Positions 8,431-17,210 are shown, numbered from the stretch's first letter. The stretch: DNA of 22,746 bases from CAZBGL01 sp964491375 (GCA_964491375.1 CAZBGL010000180.1:1-22746), one strand, 5' to 3'. A program made the numbers and translations. The notes: generated by a model not told the origin, from the sequence alone.

Positions 8431-9690
8431 CTACGACTCCCGGACCTGGCCCTCGCCGTAGATCACGAACTTGGTGGTCGTCAGGTCCTCCACGCCCATG
8501 GGCCCGAAGCTGTGGAGCTTGGTGGTGGAGATCCCGATCTCGGCGCCGAGGCCGAGCTGCTGGCCGTCGCTGAACCGCGTGGAGGCGTTCACCGCCACCA
8601 CCGACGAGTTCACCTCGTCCAGGAAACGCTGCGCGTTGGCGTAATCGCGGGTGACGATGGCCTCGGTGTGGAGGCTCCCGTAGGTCTCGATGTGCTCAAT
8701 GGCTTGGTCCAGGGACTCCACCACCCGCACGGCCAGGACGAGGTCCAGGTACTCGGCGTGCCAGTCCGCCTCGGTGGCCTCTTTGGTCCCGGGGACGAGC
8801 TCGCGGGTGAGGGGACATCCCCGGATCTCCACCCCGGCCTCGGTGAGGGCCCGGGCTACCCGAGGCAGGAACGCCCCGGCCGCGTCCCGGTGGACCAGGA
8901 GCGTCTCCAGGGCGTTGCACACCCCGGGCCGCTGGCACTTGGCGTTCAGCACGATCCGCTCGGCCATGTCCAGGTCGGCCGAGGCGTCCACGAACACGTG
9001 GCATACGCCCTTGTAGTGCTTGATCACCGGGATCCGGCTGTTCTCCGTGACGAACCGGATGAGCCCCTCCCCGCCCCGGGGGATGATGAGGTCGATGTAC
9101 TCCTCGAGCCGGAGCATCTCGAGCACGGCCTGCCGGTCGGTGACCTCCACCACCTGCACGGCTCCCTCGGGCACGCCCGCCCGCGCGGCCGCCCTGGACA
9201 GCACCCCGGCGATGGCCCGGTTCGAGTGGATGGCCTCCTTGCCGCCCCTCAGGATCACCGCGTTGCCCGCCTTCAGGCACAGGCCGGCCGCGTCGGCCGT
9301 CACGTTGGGCCTCGACTCGTAGATGATCCCGATCACCCCCAGGGGGATGCGCTTCTTCCCCACCAGCAGCCCGTTGGGGCGTCTCCACATGCGCACCACT
9401 TCTCCCACGGGGTCGGGCTGGGCGGCCACCTCCCGCAACCCCTGGGCCATGGAGGCGATGACCCTGTCGGAGAGGGTCAGCCGGTCGATCATGGCCCGGC
9501 TCAGGCCCGCCCGCTCCGCAGCCTCCAGGTCCCGGCGGTTCGCCTCCTGAAGTTCGGCCACCGCCTCCTCCAGTCCCTCCGCCATGGCCCGGAGGGCCTG
9601 ATCCTTCACCCGGCTGGACAGGCGCGCCAAGGCGCGACTCGCGCGGCGCGCCCGCTGCCCCATGGCCACCATGTCGTCCCGCAGCCCCAT
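8431..9690 (-). CDS. proA: Glutamate-5-semialdehyde dehydrogenase (gamma-glutamyl phosphate reductase)
   Basis: ProA is the second step of proline synthesis and reduces gamma-glutamyl phosphate to the semialdehyde with NADPH. The 419-aa product matches the family over its full length: IPLGVIGIIYESRPNVT, LRGGKEAIHSN, the IDLIIPRGGEGL segment, the catalytic cysteine in CQRPGVCNALE, and the C-terminal FSDGQQLGLGAEIGIST. The ATG at 9690 follows an AAGGAG seven bases upstream, which supports this start. It lies 44 bp after proB, whose product it uses. Confidence 0.97.
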   Translation of the reverse strand: MGLRDDMVAMGQRARRASRALARLSSRVKDQALRAMAEGLEEAVAELQEANRRDLEAAERAGLSRAMIDRLTLSDRVIASMAQGLREVAAQPDPVGEVVRMWRRPNGLLVGKKRIPLGVIGIIYESRPNVTADAAGLCLKAGNAVILRGGKEAIHSNRAIAGVLSRAAARAGVPEGAVQVVEVTDRQAVLEMLRLEEYIDLIIPRGGEGLIRFVTENSRIPVIKHYKGVCHVFVDASADLDMAERIVLNAKCQRPGVCNALETLLVHRDAAGAFLPRVARALTEAGVEIRGCPLTRELVPGTKEATEADWHAEYLDLVLAVRVVESLDQAIEHIETYGSLHTEAIVTRDYANAQRFLDEVNSSVVAVNASTRFSDGQQLGLGAEIGISTTKLHSFGPMGVEDLTTTKFVIYGEGQVRES

Positions 9691-9734
9691 GCTCGCTCCT
9701 TTTCGGAATCGGATGAGGGGCCCCCGCCCTGGGC

Positions 9735-10852
9735 CTACAACACCACGAGGTCATCCCGGTGGATGACCTCGTCCCCGTACTTGTACCCGAGTGTATCAGC
9801 GATCCTCCAGGATGCCAACCCGGCGATTTTCCTGGTTTCCTCCGCATTGTACGCCACCAGGCCGCGCGCGACCTCCGCGCCGTCGGGGCCGATCACCCGC
9901 ACCGCGTCCCCCCGGTCGAAGTCCCCCTCCACCCGAACCACCCCCTTGGGAAGCAGGCTCTTCCCCCCCTCGCGCACGGCCCGGGCGGCCCCGGCGTCGA
10001 TGTGGACCGCCCCCATGGGCTTGGCCGTGTAGGCGATCCAGTGCTTGCGCCGGGTGAGGCGGTCGGCCACCGGACGGAAGAACGTGCCCAGGGGCTCCCC
10101 CCTCAGGACCCGGGTCAGGGCGTGGGGCTCCTTGCCCGGGGCGATCACCACGGCCGCCCCCCCATGGGTGGCCCGCTTGGCGGCGAGCAGCTTGGTGGCC
10201 ATGCCGCCCGTGCCCATCGGCGACGTGGAGCGGCCCACGAACCGCTCCACGGTCTCGTCCACCGCGTCCACGGTCTCGATGAGCCGGGCACCGGGATGCC
10301 GCTTGGGATCCCGGTCGTAAAGCCCTCCCGTGTCGGTGAGGATCACCAGCGCGTCGGCCTCGACCAGGTTCGCCACCAGGGCCGACAGGTTGTCGTTGTC
10401 GCCGAACTTGATCTCCTCGACCACCACGGTGTCGTTCTCGTTCACCACGGGCACGATCCCCATTCGGAACATGGCCAGGAAGGCGATCTTCGCGTTCTGG
10501 TACCGGCGGCGGTTCTCCACGTCGTCGCGGGTGAGCAGCACCTGTCCCACGGTGAGCCCCCGCCGGCCGAACGTTTCCTTGTACAACCACACCAGGTTGA
10601 TCTGGCCCACCGCGGCCACGGCCTGGATGGCGGGGATGGTGGCCGGCCGGCGATCCAGGCCCAGGCGGCCCATGCCGGCGGCGACCGCCCCGGAACTCAC
10701 GATCACCACCTCCACGCCCCGGCGCCTCAACTCGGCCACGTCCTCGGCCAGATGCTCGAACACCTCCTGATCCAGGCGGCCCGACGGCGTGGTGAGCACG
10801 AGGCTGCCGAGCTTCACCACGACCCGGCGCGCCCCGGACAACTCGGAACGGG

Positions 10853-10856
<4 letters not shown>
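9735..10856 (-). CDS. proB: Glutamate 5-kinase with PUA domain
   Basis: ProB phosphorylates glutamate to start proline synthesis and is normally feedback-inhibited by proline. The 373-aa product has an amino-acid kinase domain at residues 1-260 (VVKLGSLVLT, VIVSSGAVAAGMGRLG, FGDNDNLSALVANLVEAD, GTGGMATKL) and a C-terminal PUA domain from about 276 to 373. The ATG at 10856 overlaps the obg stop in an ATGA. proA follows after 44 bp. Length and domain order are the same as in the Escherichia coli type. Confidence 0.97.
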
Positions 10857-11863
<1,007 letters not shown>

Positions 11864-11968
11864 GCGTCCGTTCCCGCTACCCCGGGGCGGAAAGGGCTTC
11901 GCGCTGCTCCGATGACCCGTTCGGCGTGGGCCGTTCGCCGAAAAGCCCTCTCGCCGCCTGCTATGCGA

Positions 11969-12005
11969 CGAAGGCCCGGAGGGGGCATCCCCGTCCGGGC
12001 CTTCG
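11969..12005. terminator. Strong hairpin between rpmA and obg
   Basis: A perfect 12-bp inverted repeat, CGAAGGCCCGGA (11969-11980) and TCCGGGCCTTCG (11994-12005), encloses GGGG/CCCC around a CAT loop with one G-G mismatch. It would fold almost end to end. It starts 36 nt past the rpmA stop on the coding strand. No T tract follows, so it could act as a partial terminator that lowers obg expression relative to the ribosomal proteins, or as an RNA-stabilising or processing hairpin. Confidence 0.6.
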
Positions 12006-12041
12006 GAACGGTCGGACCGCATCCGGGCGGGAGGGCCGGCC

Positions 12042-12317
12042 TCAGGATGCCGCGGCCTCCTCCACCGGATCCACGTTGACGTACACCCGGCGTTCGCGGC
12101 CCTTGGTCTCGAACGTGACCACCCCGTCGATCAGGGCGAACAGGGTGTAGTCGCGGCCCAGCCCCACGTTCCGCCCCGGCTTGAACTTGGTGCCGAGCTG
12201 GCGGACCAGGATGTTCCCGGCCCGCACCCGCTCGCCCCCGAACTTCTTCACGCCGCGGCGTTTCCCGATGCTGTCGCGGCCGTTCCTGGAGCTTCCGCCC
12301 GCCTTCTTGTGTGCCAT
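12042..12317 (-). CDS. rpmA: 50S ribosomal protein L27
   Basis: L27 is a 91-aa large-subunit protein whose N-terminus reaches toward the peptidyl transferase centre. The sequence starts MAHKKAGGSSRNGRDS, the standard uncleaved form without the N-terminal extension seen in Firmicutes, and continues with the conserved GVKKFGGE and GNILVRQLGTKFKPG blocks. GGAGG lies eight bases before the ATG at 12317. It is 22 bp after rplU, and the rplU-rpmA-obg order is widely conserved. Confidence 0.98.
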   Translation of the reverse strand: MAHKKAGGSSRNGRDSIGKRRGVKKFGGERVRAGNILVRQLGTKFKPGRNVGLGRDYTLFALIDGVVTFETKGRERRVYVNVDPVEEAAAS

Positions 12318-12339
12318 GGTCCGATCCTCCCCGAGCCGC

Positions 12340-12654
12340 TCAGGCCACCTCGATGGCCTCGACCCGAACGCCCGTGTAGTACTGGCGATGGCCCTGTTTC
12401 TTGCGGTAGCCCTTGCGGCGCTTCATCTTGAAGACGATGATCTTCTTGTCCCGGGCCTGCTCCACGATGGTGCCCTTGACCCGAGCCCCCTCCACCCGGG
12501 GCCGGCCCACCTTGAGCTCGCCCCCGTCGGACACGAGCAGCACGTCCTCGAACACCACCTCCTCGCCCACCTCGCCCGGGAGCTTCTCCACCTTGACGAA
12601 GTCGCCCTGGCTCACCAGGTACTGCTTGCCGCCGGTGCGGATCACTGCGTACAT
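12340..12654 (-). CDS. rplU: 50S ribosomal protein L21
   Basis: L21 is a 104-aa large-subunit protein that binds 23S rRNA. The sequence begins MYAVIRTGGKQYLV and includes the conserved KMKRRKGYRKKQGHRQ segment with the signature of this family. The ATG at 12654 is preceded by GGGAGGGATGAC, a good ribosome site. It is the first gene of the long minus-strand operon; a clear promoter and a leader hairpin lie directly upstream, which may be a point of autogenous control. Confidence 0.98.
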   Translation of the reverse strand: MYAVIRTGGKQYLVSQGDFVKVEKLPGEVGEEVVFEDVLLVSDGGELKVGRPRVEGARVKGTIVEQARDKKIIVFKMKRRKGYRKKQGHRQYYTGVRVEAIEVA

Positions 12655-12673
12655 GTCATCCCTCCCAACGAAA

Positions 12674-12702
12674 CGCGCGGGCTTGTCTCGGAATCCCGCG
12701 CG
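12674..12702 (-). promoter_or_regulatory. Leader hairpin in the rplU 5' untranslated region
   Basis: An 8-bp perfect inverted repeat, CGCGCGGG (12674-12681) and CCCGCGCG (12695-12702), encloses a 13-base loop. Given the promoter at 12711-12739, transcription should start near 12704, so the hairpin would lie at the very 5' end of the mRNA and about 20 nt before the start codon. The flanks also carry a direct repeat (CGAAACGCG-like) on each side. Ribosomal protein L21 leaders are known in other bacteria; whether L21 binds this one is an inference. Confidence 0.55.
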
Positions 12703-12710
12703 AAACGCGA

Positions 12711-12739
12711 ACTATAGAGAACCGCCTTCCGGGTGTCAA
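12711..12739 (-). promoter_or_regulatory. sigma70-type promoter of the rplU operon
   Basis: On the minus strand a perfect -35 TTGACA (12734-12739) is separated by exactly 17 nt from TATAGT (12711-12716), one mismatch from the consensus -10. The A+T-richer patch is conspicuous in this GC-rich sequence. It lies 57 bp before the rplU start codon and directly after the terminator-like hairpin of the upstream lipoprotein gene. Confidence 0.85.
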
Positions 12740-12763
12740 CCCCGCCCAAGCGGCACAATACGA

Positions 12764-12790
12764 CGAGGGCCCCGCTCCCGGGGGCCCTCG
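12764..12790 (-). terminator. Terminator-like hairpin after the polyglycine lipoprotein gene
   Basis: A perfect 10-bp stem, CGAGGGCCCC (12764-12773) with GGGGCCCTCG (12781-12790), closes a 7-base loop. On the minus strand it starts 20 nt past the lipoprotein stop and is followed by TCGTATTGTG, a weak T-containing tail. It sits just upstream of the rplU promoter and probably insulates the two units. Confidence 0.7.
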
Positions 12791-12809
12791 CGTCCCTACG
12801 CCGGCCCGG

Positions 12810-13760
12810 TCACGACCCGATCTCGTCCCAGGTGGTCTCGATCGTGGCGTCGGCGGAACCGTCCCCGTCCTCGTCCACCGTGATCGTCACGGTCCCATCG
12901 GCGTGGGCCTCGAACGTGAGGCTGGACCCATCGCTGGCCGTGGCGGTGAACCGGCCGCTCGTGGGGTCGTTGTCGTCCGTCCAGGCGAACGGATCGCTCG
13001 TTTCCACGTGGAGCTCCCCGTCCACTCCGCTGCCCGAAACCGTGCCGTCCAGGTCGAGGGTGTAGGCATCGGACGCCGGGTCCGCCGTGGCGGTGCACAC
13101 GAAGTTCGTACAGGACACGGACGCCCCTTCCGGCGCCGAGACCGTGAGCGAATCACCGGCCACCGTGACCCTCAGCGCCCCGCCTGCCTGCGCCTCGAAG
13201 GTGGCCGAAAACCCCCCGTTGACCGTCCAACCGTCCACCGAGAACCCCTGGAACGAAAAGTCTACCTCGAACGACGACCCTTGCGCGCCATAGTCTCCCT
13301 CGGCGCTCCGTACGCTCATCGTCAGGACGCCGTCGAACGTGACGGCACTGCCGTCGTCTTCACCGACGCAGTCCTGGAACGTGACCGTCACCCGGTCCCC
13401 CCCGGACAGTTCCCCTGTGGGCGCCTCGTCGGTCAGGTCCAGGGTGGCACGTCCTCCGCCCGGGCAGACCAGGGTGGACACGTCCACCGGATCGGCCGCG
13501 GCTCGGCCGAGACCGGTACCGGACTCCACGTACTCCTCGGTCTGTTCCAGGATGTCACCCGAGGTGCCGGCCACCTCGATCAGGCTGTCCGCGGCGTCGG
13601 TCACGAGGCCCGCCGCGGTCTTCGCGTTCTCGCTCGACACCGTCGGCGGTCCGGAGAGCTCCCCGTTGTCCGAACCCCCCCCGCCCCCGCCGCCGCACGA
13701 CATCCCCAAGAACGCTGCCGCCAAAACCACCACAGCATCTCGGATCCTTGAACCTCCCAT
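12810..13760 (-). CDS. Secreted lipoprotein of unknown function with a polyglycine linker
   Basis: The product is about 316 aa and I do not recognise a family. It starts with a signal peptide (RIRD then a hydrophobic AVVVLAAAFLGMS) that ends at Cys22, followed by seven glycines and SDNG, a typical flexible linker after a lipid-modified cysteine. The lipobox (LGMSC) is imperfect because Gly rather than Leu is at -3. The rest is Gly/Ser/Thr/Asp-rich with alternating beta-like hydrophobic segments (VTVTFQDC, FEVDFSFQGF, LRVTVAGDSLTVS) and an acidic DEDGDGSAD loop near the end. Four later cysteines could form disulfides. Envelope location is likely. The ATG at 13760 follows a strong GGGAGGTG. Confidence 0.8.
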   Translation of the reverse strand: MGGSRIRDAVVVLAAAFLGMSCGGGGGGGSDNGELSGPPTVSSENAKTAAGLVTDAADSLIEVAGTSGDILEQTEEYVESGTGLGRAAADPVDVSTLVCPGGGRATLDLTDEAPTGELSGGDRVTVTFQDCVGEDDGSAVTFDGVLTMSVRSAEGDYGAQGSSFEVDFSFQGFSVDGWTVNGGFSATFEAQAGGALRVTVAGDSLTVSAPEGASVSCTNFVCTATADPASDAYTLDLDGTVSGSGVDGELHVETSDPFAWTDDNDPTSGRFTATASDGSSLTFEAHADGTVTITVDEDGDGSADATIETTWDEIGS

Positions 13761-14101
13761 GCTCCACCTCCCTTCCCGGGAACCGCCGTACCCGGCGTAG
13801 CCCGGCCTAGCCCGCCTCCCTGGGCCTCCACGGCCCGGGGGCTGGTCCACGTTTGCAAGAACACGTTAGAACGCCTCCCGGCAACCCGCAACACCCTATC
13901 TCGAAAATTCCCGGTCCGTGCCCATGGGTCGCCACACCTCGGGGGATGCCGTCCGCCCGGTTCGGCGTATCCCGCGCCGAACCGTCTCCGGCCCTCGTTT
14001 CCTTGACCTGGCCGGGGAATCCGCTACGTTTCCGGGAGCCACGCCGGGGACGATGTCGCGGATCCACACCGCCGCCGGAGGCGGGGAAAGGAGGCACGTC
14101 G
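13761..14101. other. Divergent intergenic region between two lipoprotein units
   Basis: These 341 bp separate the minus-strand polyglycine lipoprotein gene from the plus-strand lipoprotein pair and contain no recognisable gene. The middle (about 13840-13920) is less GC-rich than its surroundings. A candidate minus-strand promoter is TTGCGG (13886-13891), 17 nt, TAACGT (13863-13868), which is weak. A better plus-strand candidate at 14003-14030 is listed separately. Confidence 0.5.
14003..14030 (+). promoter_or_regulatory. Candidate promoter of the DUF4398/OmpA lipoprotein pair
   Basis: TTGACC (14003-14008) is followed after 16 nt by TACGTT (14025-14030), about 70 bp before the first start codon. 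The -35 differs from consensus at one base, but the -10 matches only three of six, so this is a moderate candidate. Confidence 0.45.
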
Positions 14102-14383
14102 ATGCGATGGAACTCCTGCACAATGGCCCTCGTGGTCCTGGGTGTGCTGGGGGGGTGCGCCACCCTGGACACCCTGGAACGGGCCCGGGCCACGCTGGCG
14201 CAGGCGGAGAGGGCGGGCGCCGCCACAACAGCCCCCTACCCGTTCCACCGGGCCCGAGCGTTCTTGGAGATGGCCGAGCACGAAACGGACGAGTTCGACT
14301 GGGCCGCGGCGCGCACCTGGGCCGGGATGGCTCTGGAGGACGCCCGGCAGGCCCTCGAGAACGCAAGGGGGGCCTCACGATGA
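14102..14383 (+). CDS. Small DUF4398-type lipoprotein
   Basis: The product is 93 aa. It has a short signal peptide ending in a good lipobox (LGVLGGC, Cys at residue 19), then an alpha-helical, Ala/Arg/Glu-rich domain: RARATLAQAERAGAATTAPYPF followed by FLEMAEHETDEFDWAAARTWAGMALEDARQAL with helical periodicity. This arrangement is that of DUF4398 lipoproteins, which often stand beside OmpA-family genes in Deltaproteobacteria; their role is unknown and outer-membrane attachment is inferred. AAAGGAGG lies seven bases before the ATG at 14102. The stop overlaps the next start in ATGA, so the two lipoproteins are probably made together. Confidence 0.85.
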   Translation: MRWNSCTMALVVLGVLGGCATLDTLERARATLAQAERAGAATTAPYPFHRARAFLEMAEHETDEFDWAAARTWAGMALEDARQALENARGASR

Positions 14384-15651
14384 CGTACCGCGATGCGATT
14401 CCGACCCTCACTCTGTTTGCTTTGCTGGCGACGTGTTACGGGTGCGGAGCGGTGCGCCCCCTGTCCAGAGCGGACGCCGACCGGGCCCGGGCGATCCAGG
14501 CCCGCATCGCGCAGGCCCGGCGGATGGGTGCTCTGGAGTGCGCCCCGAGGGAACTGGCCGAAGCCGAGGCCCGGCTCACGTATGCCACCCACGAGGCTCG
14601 GGAGTTCCACGATCCGGCCAGGGTGGACTCCTGGTTCCAGGCGGCCGAGCGGGCGGCCGACACACTGCTCGGCAAGACCCGTTTGTGCGCGGAGGCCCGG
14701 GGGAGCGAGCCCTCGAGGCCCCCACCCGTACCGCCGCCGTCCGACTCCGACGGCGACGGGATTCCCGACACTCGGGACCTCTGTCCTGGTACGCCCGCCC
14801 ACGTGGCCGTGGAAGCAAACGGATGTCCACCGGATGCCGACCGGGACGGCGTGGCCGACTACCGGGACCGTTGTCCGGGCACACTCCCGGGGATCCACGT
14901 AGACGCCACCGGTTGCCCTCCGGACTCGGATGGAGATGGAGTGGCCGACCATGAGGACCGCTGCCCGGATACGCCCCAGGGGGCGCCGGTGGACCGGGCC
15001 GGTTGTCTCAGGGACTTGGATGGAGACGGGCTGGCCGACTGGGATGAAACCCGCACCTACCGCACCGATCCCAACGACCCGGACTCGGACGACGACGGGC
15101 TCCCGGACGGGGAGGAGCTCCGAACGTACCGAACGGACCCCAACCACCCGGACACGGACCGCGACGGTCTGGCCGACGGTGAGGAGGTCACCCGGTACCG
15201 CACCGATCCGCTGCGGCGGGACACGGACGGCGGTTCGGTACCGGACGGGGTCGAGGTCGAGGTGGCCGGTACGAACCCCTTGGATCCAGCCGACGACGTC
15301 CGGGAGGTCAAGACCGTTGAACTCAACATCCGGTTCGAGTTCGACTCTGCGGAGATCCAGCGGGCCGACTACACCCAGTTGGAACAGGTGGCCCGGTTCC
15401 TGAAGGAGAACCCGGGATTGACGCTGACCGGCGAAGGGCACACCGACAACGTGGGGGCGCCCGGTTACAACCAGGAGCTTTCCCTGCGCCGGGCGCAGGC
15501 CGTGGTGCGTTTTCTGAACGAGCGGTACGGGATTCCCTTGGACCGCATGACAGCCGTGGGGTACGGCGCCACGCGCCCCATCGCCCCCAACGACACCGAA
15601 GAGGGACGAGCCCAGAACCGGCGGGTATACGCCGTGCTGCGGGCCGAGTGA
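14380..15651 (+). CDS. OmpA-family lipoprotein with DUF4398-like region and TSP3 calcium-binding repeats
   Basis: The 423-aa product has three parts after a signal peptide with a cysteine cleavage site at residue 19 or 22. Residues about 33-100 are an Ala/Arg-rich helical stretch resembling the DUF4398 protein encoded just upstream. Residues 121-305 hold about six Asp-rich repeats: three thrombospondin type 3-like units of the form DxDGDGxxDxxDxCPxTP with paired cysteines, then units of the form YRTDPxxPDxDxDGLxDGEE; such repeats bind calcium. Residues 311-423 are an OmpA C-terminal peptidoglycan-binding domain with GHTDNVG and LSLRRA, where Asp356 and Arg371 match the diaminopimelate-binding pair of E. 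coli OmpA. It probably links the outer membrane to peptidoglycan through a stiff calcium-dependent stalk. Confidence 0.92.
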   Translation: MTYRDAIPTLTLFALLATCYGCGAVRPLSRADADRARAIQARIAQARRMGALECAPRELAEAEARLTYATHEAREFHDPARVDSWFQAAERAADTLLGKTRLCAEARGSEPSRPPPVPPPSDSDGDGIPDTRDLCPGTPAHVAVEANGCPPDADRDGVADYRDRCPGTLPGIHVDATGCPPDSDGDGVADHEDRCPDTPQGAPVDRAGCLRDLDGDGLADWDETRTYRTDPNDPDSDDDGLPDGEELRTYRTDPNHPDTDRDGLADGEEVTRYRTDPLRRDTDGGSVPDGVEVEVAGTNPLDPADDVREVKTVELNIRFEFDSAEIQRADYTQLEQVARFLKENPGLTLTGEGHTDNVGAPGYNQELSLRRAQAVVRFLNERYGIPLDRMTAVGYGATRPIAPNDTEEGRAQNRRVYAVLRAE

Positions 15652-15659
15652 GCTTCGCG

Positions 15660-15686
15660 CGGGCCCCCGGCGCAGCCGGGGGCCCG
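15660..15686. terminator. Bidirectional terminator-like hairpin between convergent genes
   Basis: A perfect 12-bp stem, CGGGCCCCCGGC (15660-15671) and GCCGGGGGCCCG (15675-15686), closes a GCA loop. It lies 8 bp after the OmpA-family stop and 8 bp after the fmdE-like stop on the other strand, the ideal place to end both transcripts. There is no long T tract. Confidence 0.75.
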
Positions 15687-15694
15687 TCTGCCGG

Positions 15695-16324
15695 TCAGGG
15701 GCCCGCGGAGGGGTGCCCGGCGCATCCCCGGCACAGGATCTTACCGTCCTGGCGGTTCACAGCGTTCGTGAACACGGCTTCCCTGCACCCATCGCACCGG
15801 ACCACCTCGAAGCACGCCGGAACGGCTCGCCAAGGGAAGTCAAAGGGCTCGGAGACGTCCAAGAACTGCCCTTCGGGGAGGGAGAGCACCCGGTCCAGGA
15901 GAGGCTCCAGGACCTCGGCCGGGACGTCCTGAGGGGGTACCCCTTGCCGGCGCTGCTGCACGAAGGGAGATCGCAGGGCCTGCTCGAGGAACTCGGGTTT
16001 CAGGCTCACCCGCACGGCCCGGCCCCTTCTGGTGTCCACCAGGGTGAAGGCCATCTTGTTCCAGTATGTTTTTTCGATGTTCGACTTGCCATAGGTGCAG
16101 CCCGTGGCCGCCATGACCCCATCCAGGAAACACCCGGCCGCGTGGCCCTTTCCGGTCTCCGAAACCACGTGGAGCTCCTTGTCCCGGGCTCGTCCCACGC
16201 CCAGGGTCTTCATGGCCGCGAGCCCGGCCCGGAGCCCCATGGGCATGGCCGGACACCGGTGACCGTGGAACGTCACCGCCATGTCCCACAGTTCTCGAAA
16301 CGACCTCTCTCGCTCCCCGTTCAC
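15695..16324 (-). CDS. FmdE-family protein with C-terminal zinc ribbon
   Basis: The 209-aa product belongs to the FmdE family (formylmethanofuran dehydrogenase subunit E-like), with the signature FHGHRCP at residues 19-25 followed by a GLRAG segment, TGKGHAAGCFLDGVMAATGCTYG in the middle, and a C-terminal four-cysteine zinc ribbon (Cys177, Cys180, Cys198, Cys201). The family binds metal through the His/Cys cluster and is often tied to molybdenum or tungsten enzymes, but its activity is not settled; this organism need not make methane. I chose the GTG at 16324 because GGAGG lies eight bases upstream and the next methionine would fall after the conserved helix. It follows the TSUP permease gene by 53 bp and is probably co-transcribed with it. 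Confidence 0.88.
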   Translation of the reverse strand: MNGERERSFRELWDMAVTFHGHRCPAMPMGLRAGLAAMKTLGVGRARDKELHVVSETGKGHAAGCFLDGVMAATGCTYGKSNIEKTYWNKMAFTLVDTRRGRAVRVSLKPEFLEQALRSPFVQQRRQGVPPQDVPAEVLEPLLDRVLSLPEGQFLDVSEPFDFPWRAVPACFEVVRCDGCREAVFTNAVNRQDGKILCRGCAGHPSAGP

Positions 16325-16377
16325 CGTGCGTCCCTCCTCGGCCTCCGCGTGCTGGCGGTTCCGGCACGGCGGGCCCT

Positions 16378-17163
16378 TCATCCCCGGAACACCACCGATC
16401 CCGCCATCCACGTCGCGATCCCCACGAGCAGAACCCCGAACGCCGGTCTGAGGTAACGCCTGTCGATCCGGACCGACATCCGGGAGCCCACCTGGGCCCC
16501 CAGGAACCCGCCGACCGCCAGGGGCAGGCTCAGCCCCATGTCGAAGTGGCCCGCAGCGGCGTGGCCGGCGAGCCCGGTGAGGGCGGTGAGCCCCACCATC
16601 AAGGAACTCGATCCCACGGCCACCTCCAACGGAATCCCGCACGCCACGGTCATGAGGGGGACCTTGATCAGTCCTCCACCCACCCCGAGCAAGCCCGCGA
16701 GCGCTCCCGCGCACGCCATGAGGGGAACGGTGGCTACCCAGTTCACGCTGTATGTTCGCTCGCCCAAGGTACGGGTCCACCAGGCGAAACCCCGCGTGGG
16801 CGGCCCGCGGCGCTCGTCCACGGGGTGCACCATGAACCACGCGCTCACCACCAGGACACCGGCAAACACCAGTTTACCCGTCTCGGCCGGCACGTAGCGG
16901 GAAAGATACCCGCCGATCACAGCTCCCGCGTTGGTCGCCGGCTCGACCAGAAGCACGAGTTTCCAGTCGAGGAACCCGGCCCGGTGGAACACCACCATGG
17001 ACGAGACCGAGACGGCCACGATCACCGCCTGACTGGCCGAGGCAGCCACGTGGAACGGAACACCCCGGGCCACGAGAAGGGGTACATACACCACCCCTCC
17101 CCCCTGGCCCAGGGCCGCGAACACCGCGGCCGCGAGGAAGAAGACCGCTTCGAGCCACACCAC
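16378..17163 (-). CDS. TSUP (TauE/SafE) family membrane permease beside the ars operon
   Basis: The 261-aa product is an integral membrane protein with about seven or eight hydrophobic segments and the paired TSUP glycine motifs ALGQGGGVVYVPLL (residues 17-30) and GLLGVGGGLIKVPLM in the second half, which mark the internal repeat of the TauE/SafE fold. TSUP proteins move small sulfur compounds such as sulfite, sulfoacetate and thiosulfate; the substrate here is not known. A polar loop of about 30 residues (HPVDERRGPPTRGF) separates the halves. The ATG at 17163 follows GGGAG. It is divergent from arsR and the two share a 173-bp intergenic region with similar dyads, so ArsR control is possible. 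fmdE-like follows. Confidence 0.9.
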   Translation of the reverse strand: MVWLEAVFFLAAAVFAALGQGGGVVYVPLLVARGVPFHVAASASQAVIVAVSVSSMVVFHRAGFLDWKLVLLVEPATNAGAVIGGYLSRYVPAETGKLVFAGVLVVSAWFMVHPVDERRGPPTRGFAWWTRTLGERTYSVNWVATVPLMACAGALAGLLGVGGGLIKVPLMTVACGIPLEVAVGSSSLMVGLTALTGLAGHAAAGHFDMGLSLPLAVGGFLGAQVGSRMSVRIDRRYLRPAFGVLLVGIATWMAGSVVFRG

Positions 17164-17210
17164 GGGACGTGCTCCCAGATGCGGGCAACGGACCCGGACC
17201 GTCCGCCCAC

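Noticed and set aside
7801..10032. Plus-strand open frame of 743 codons
   Set aside because: It is antisense to nadD, proA and the end of proB, all certain genes; its His/Gly/Pro/Val-rich product is the usual shadow of GC-rich coding DNA.
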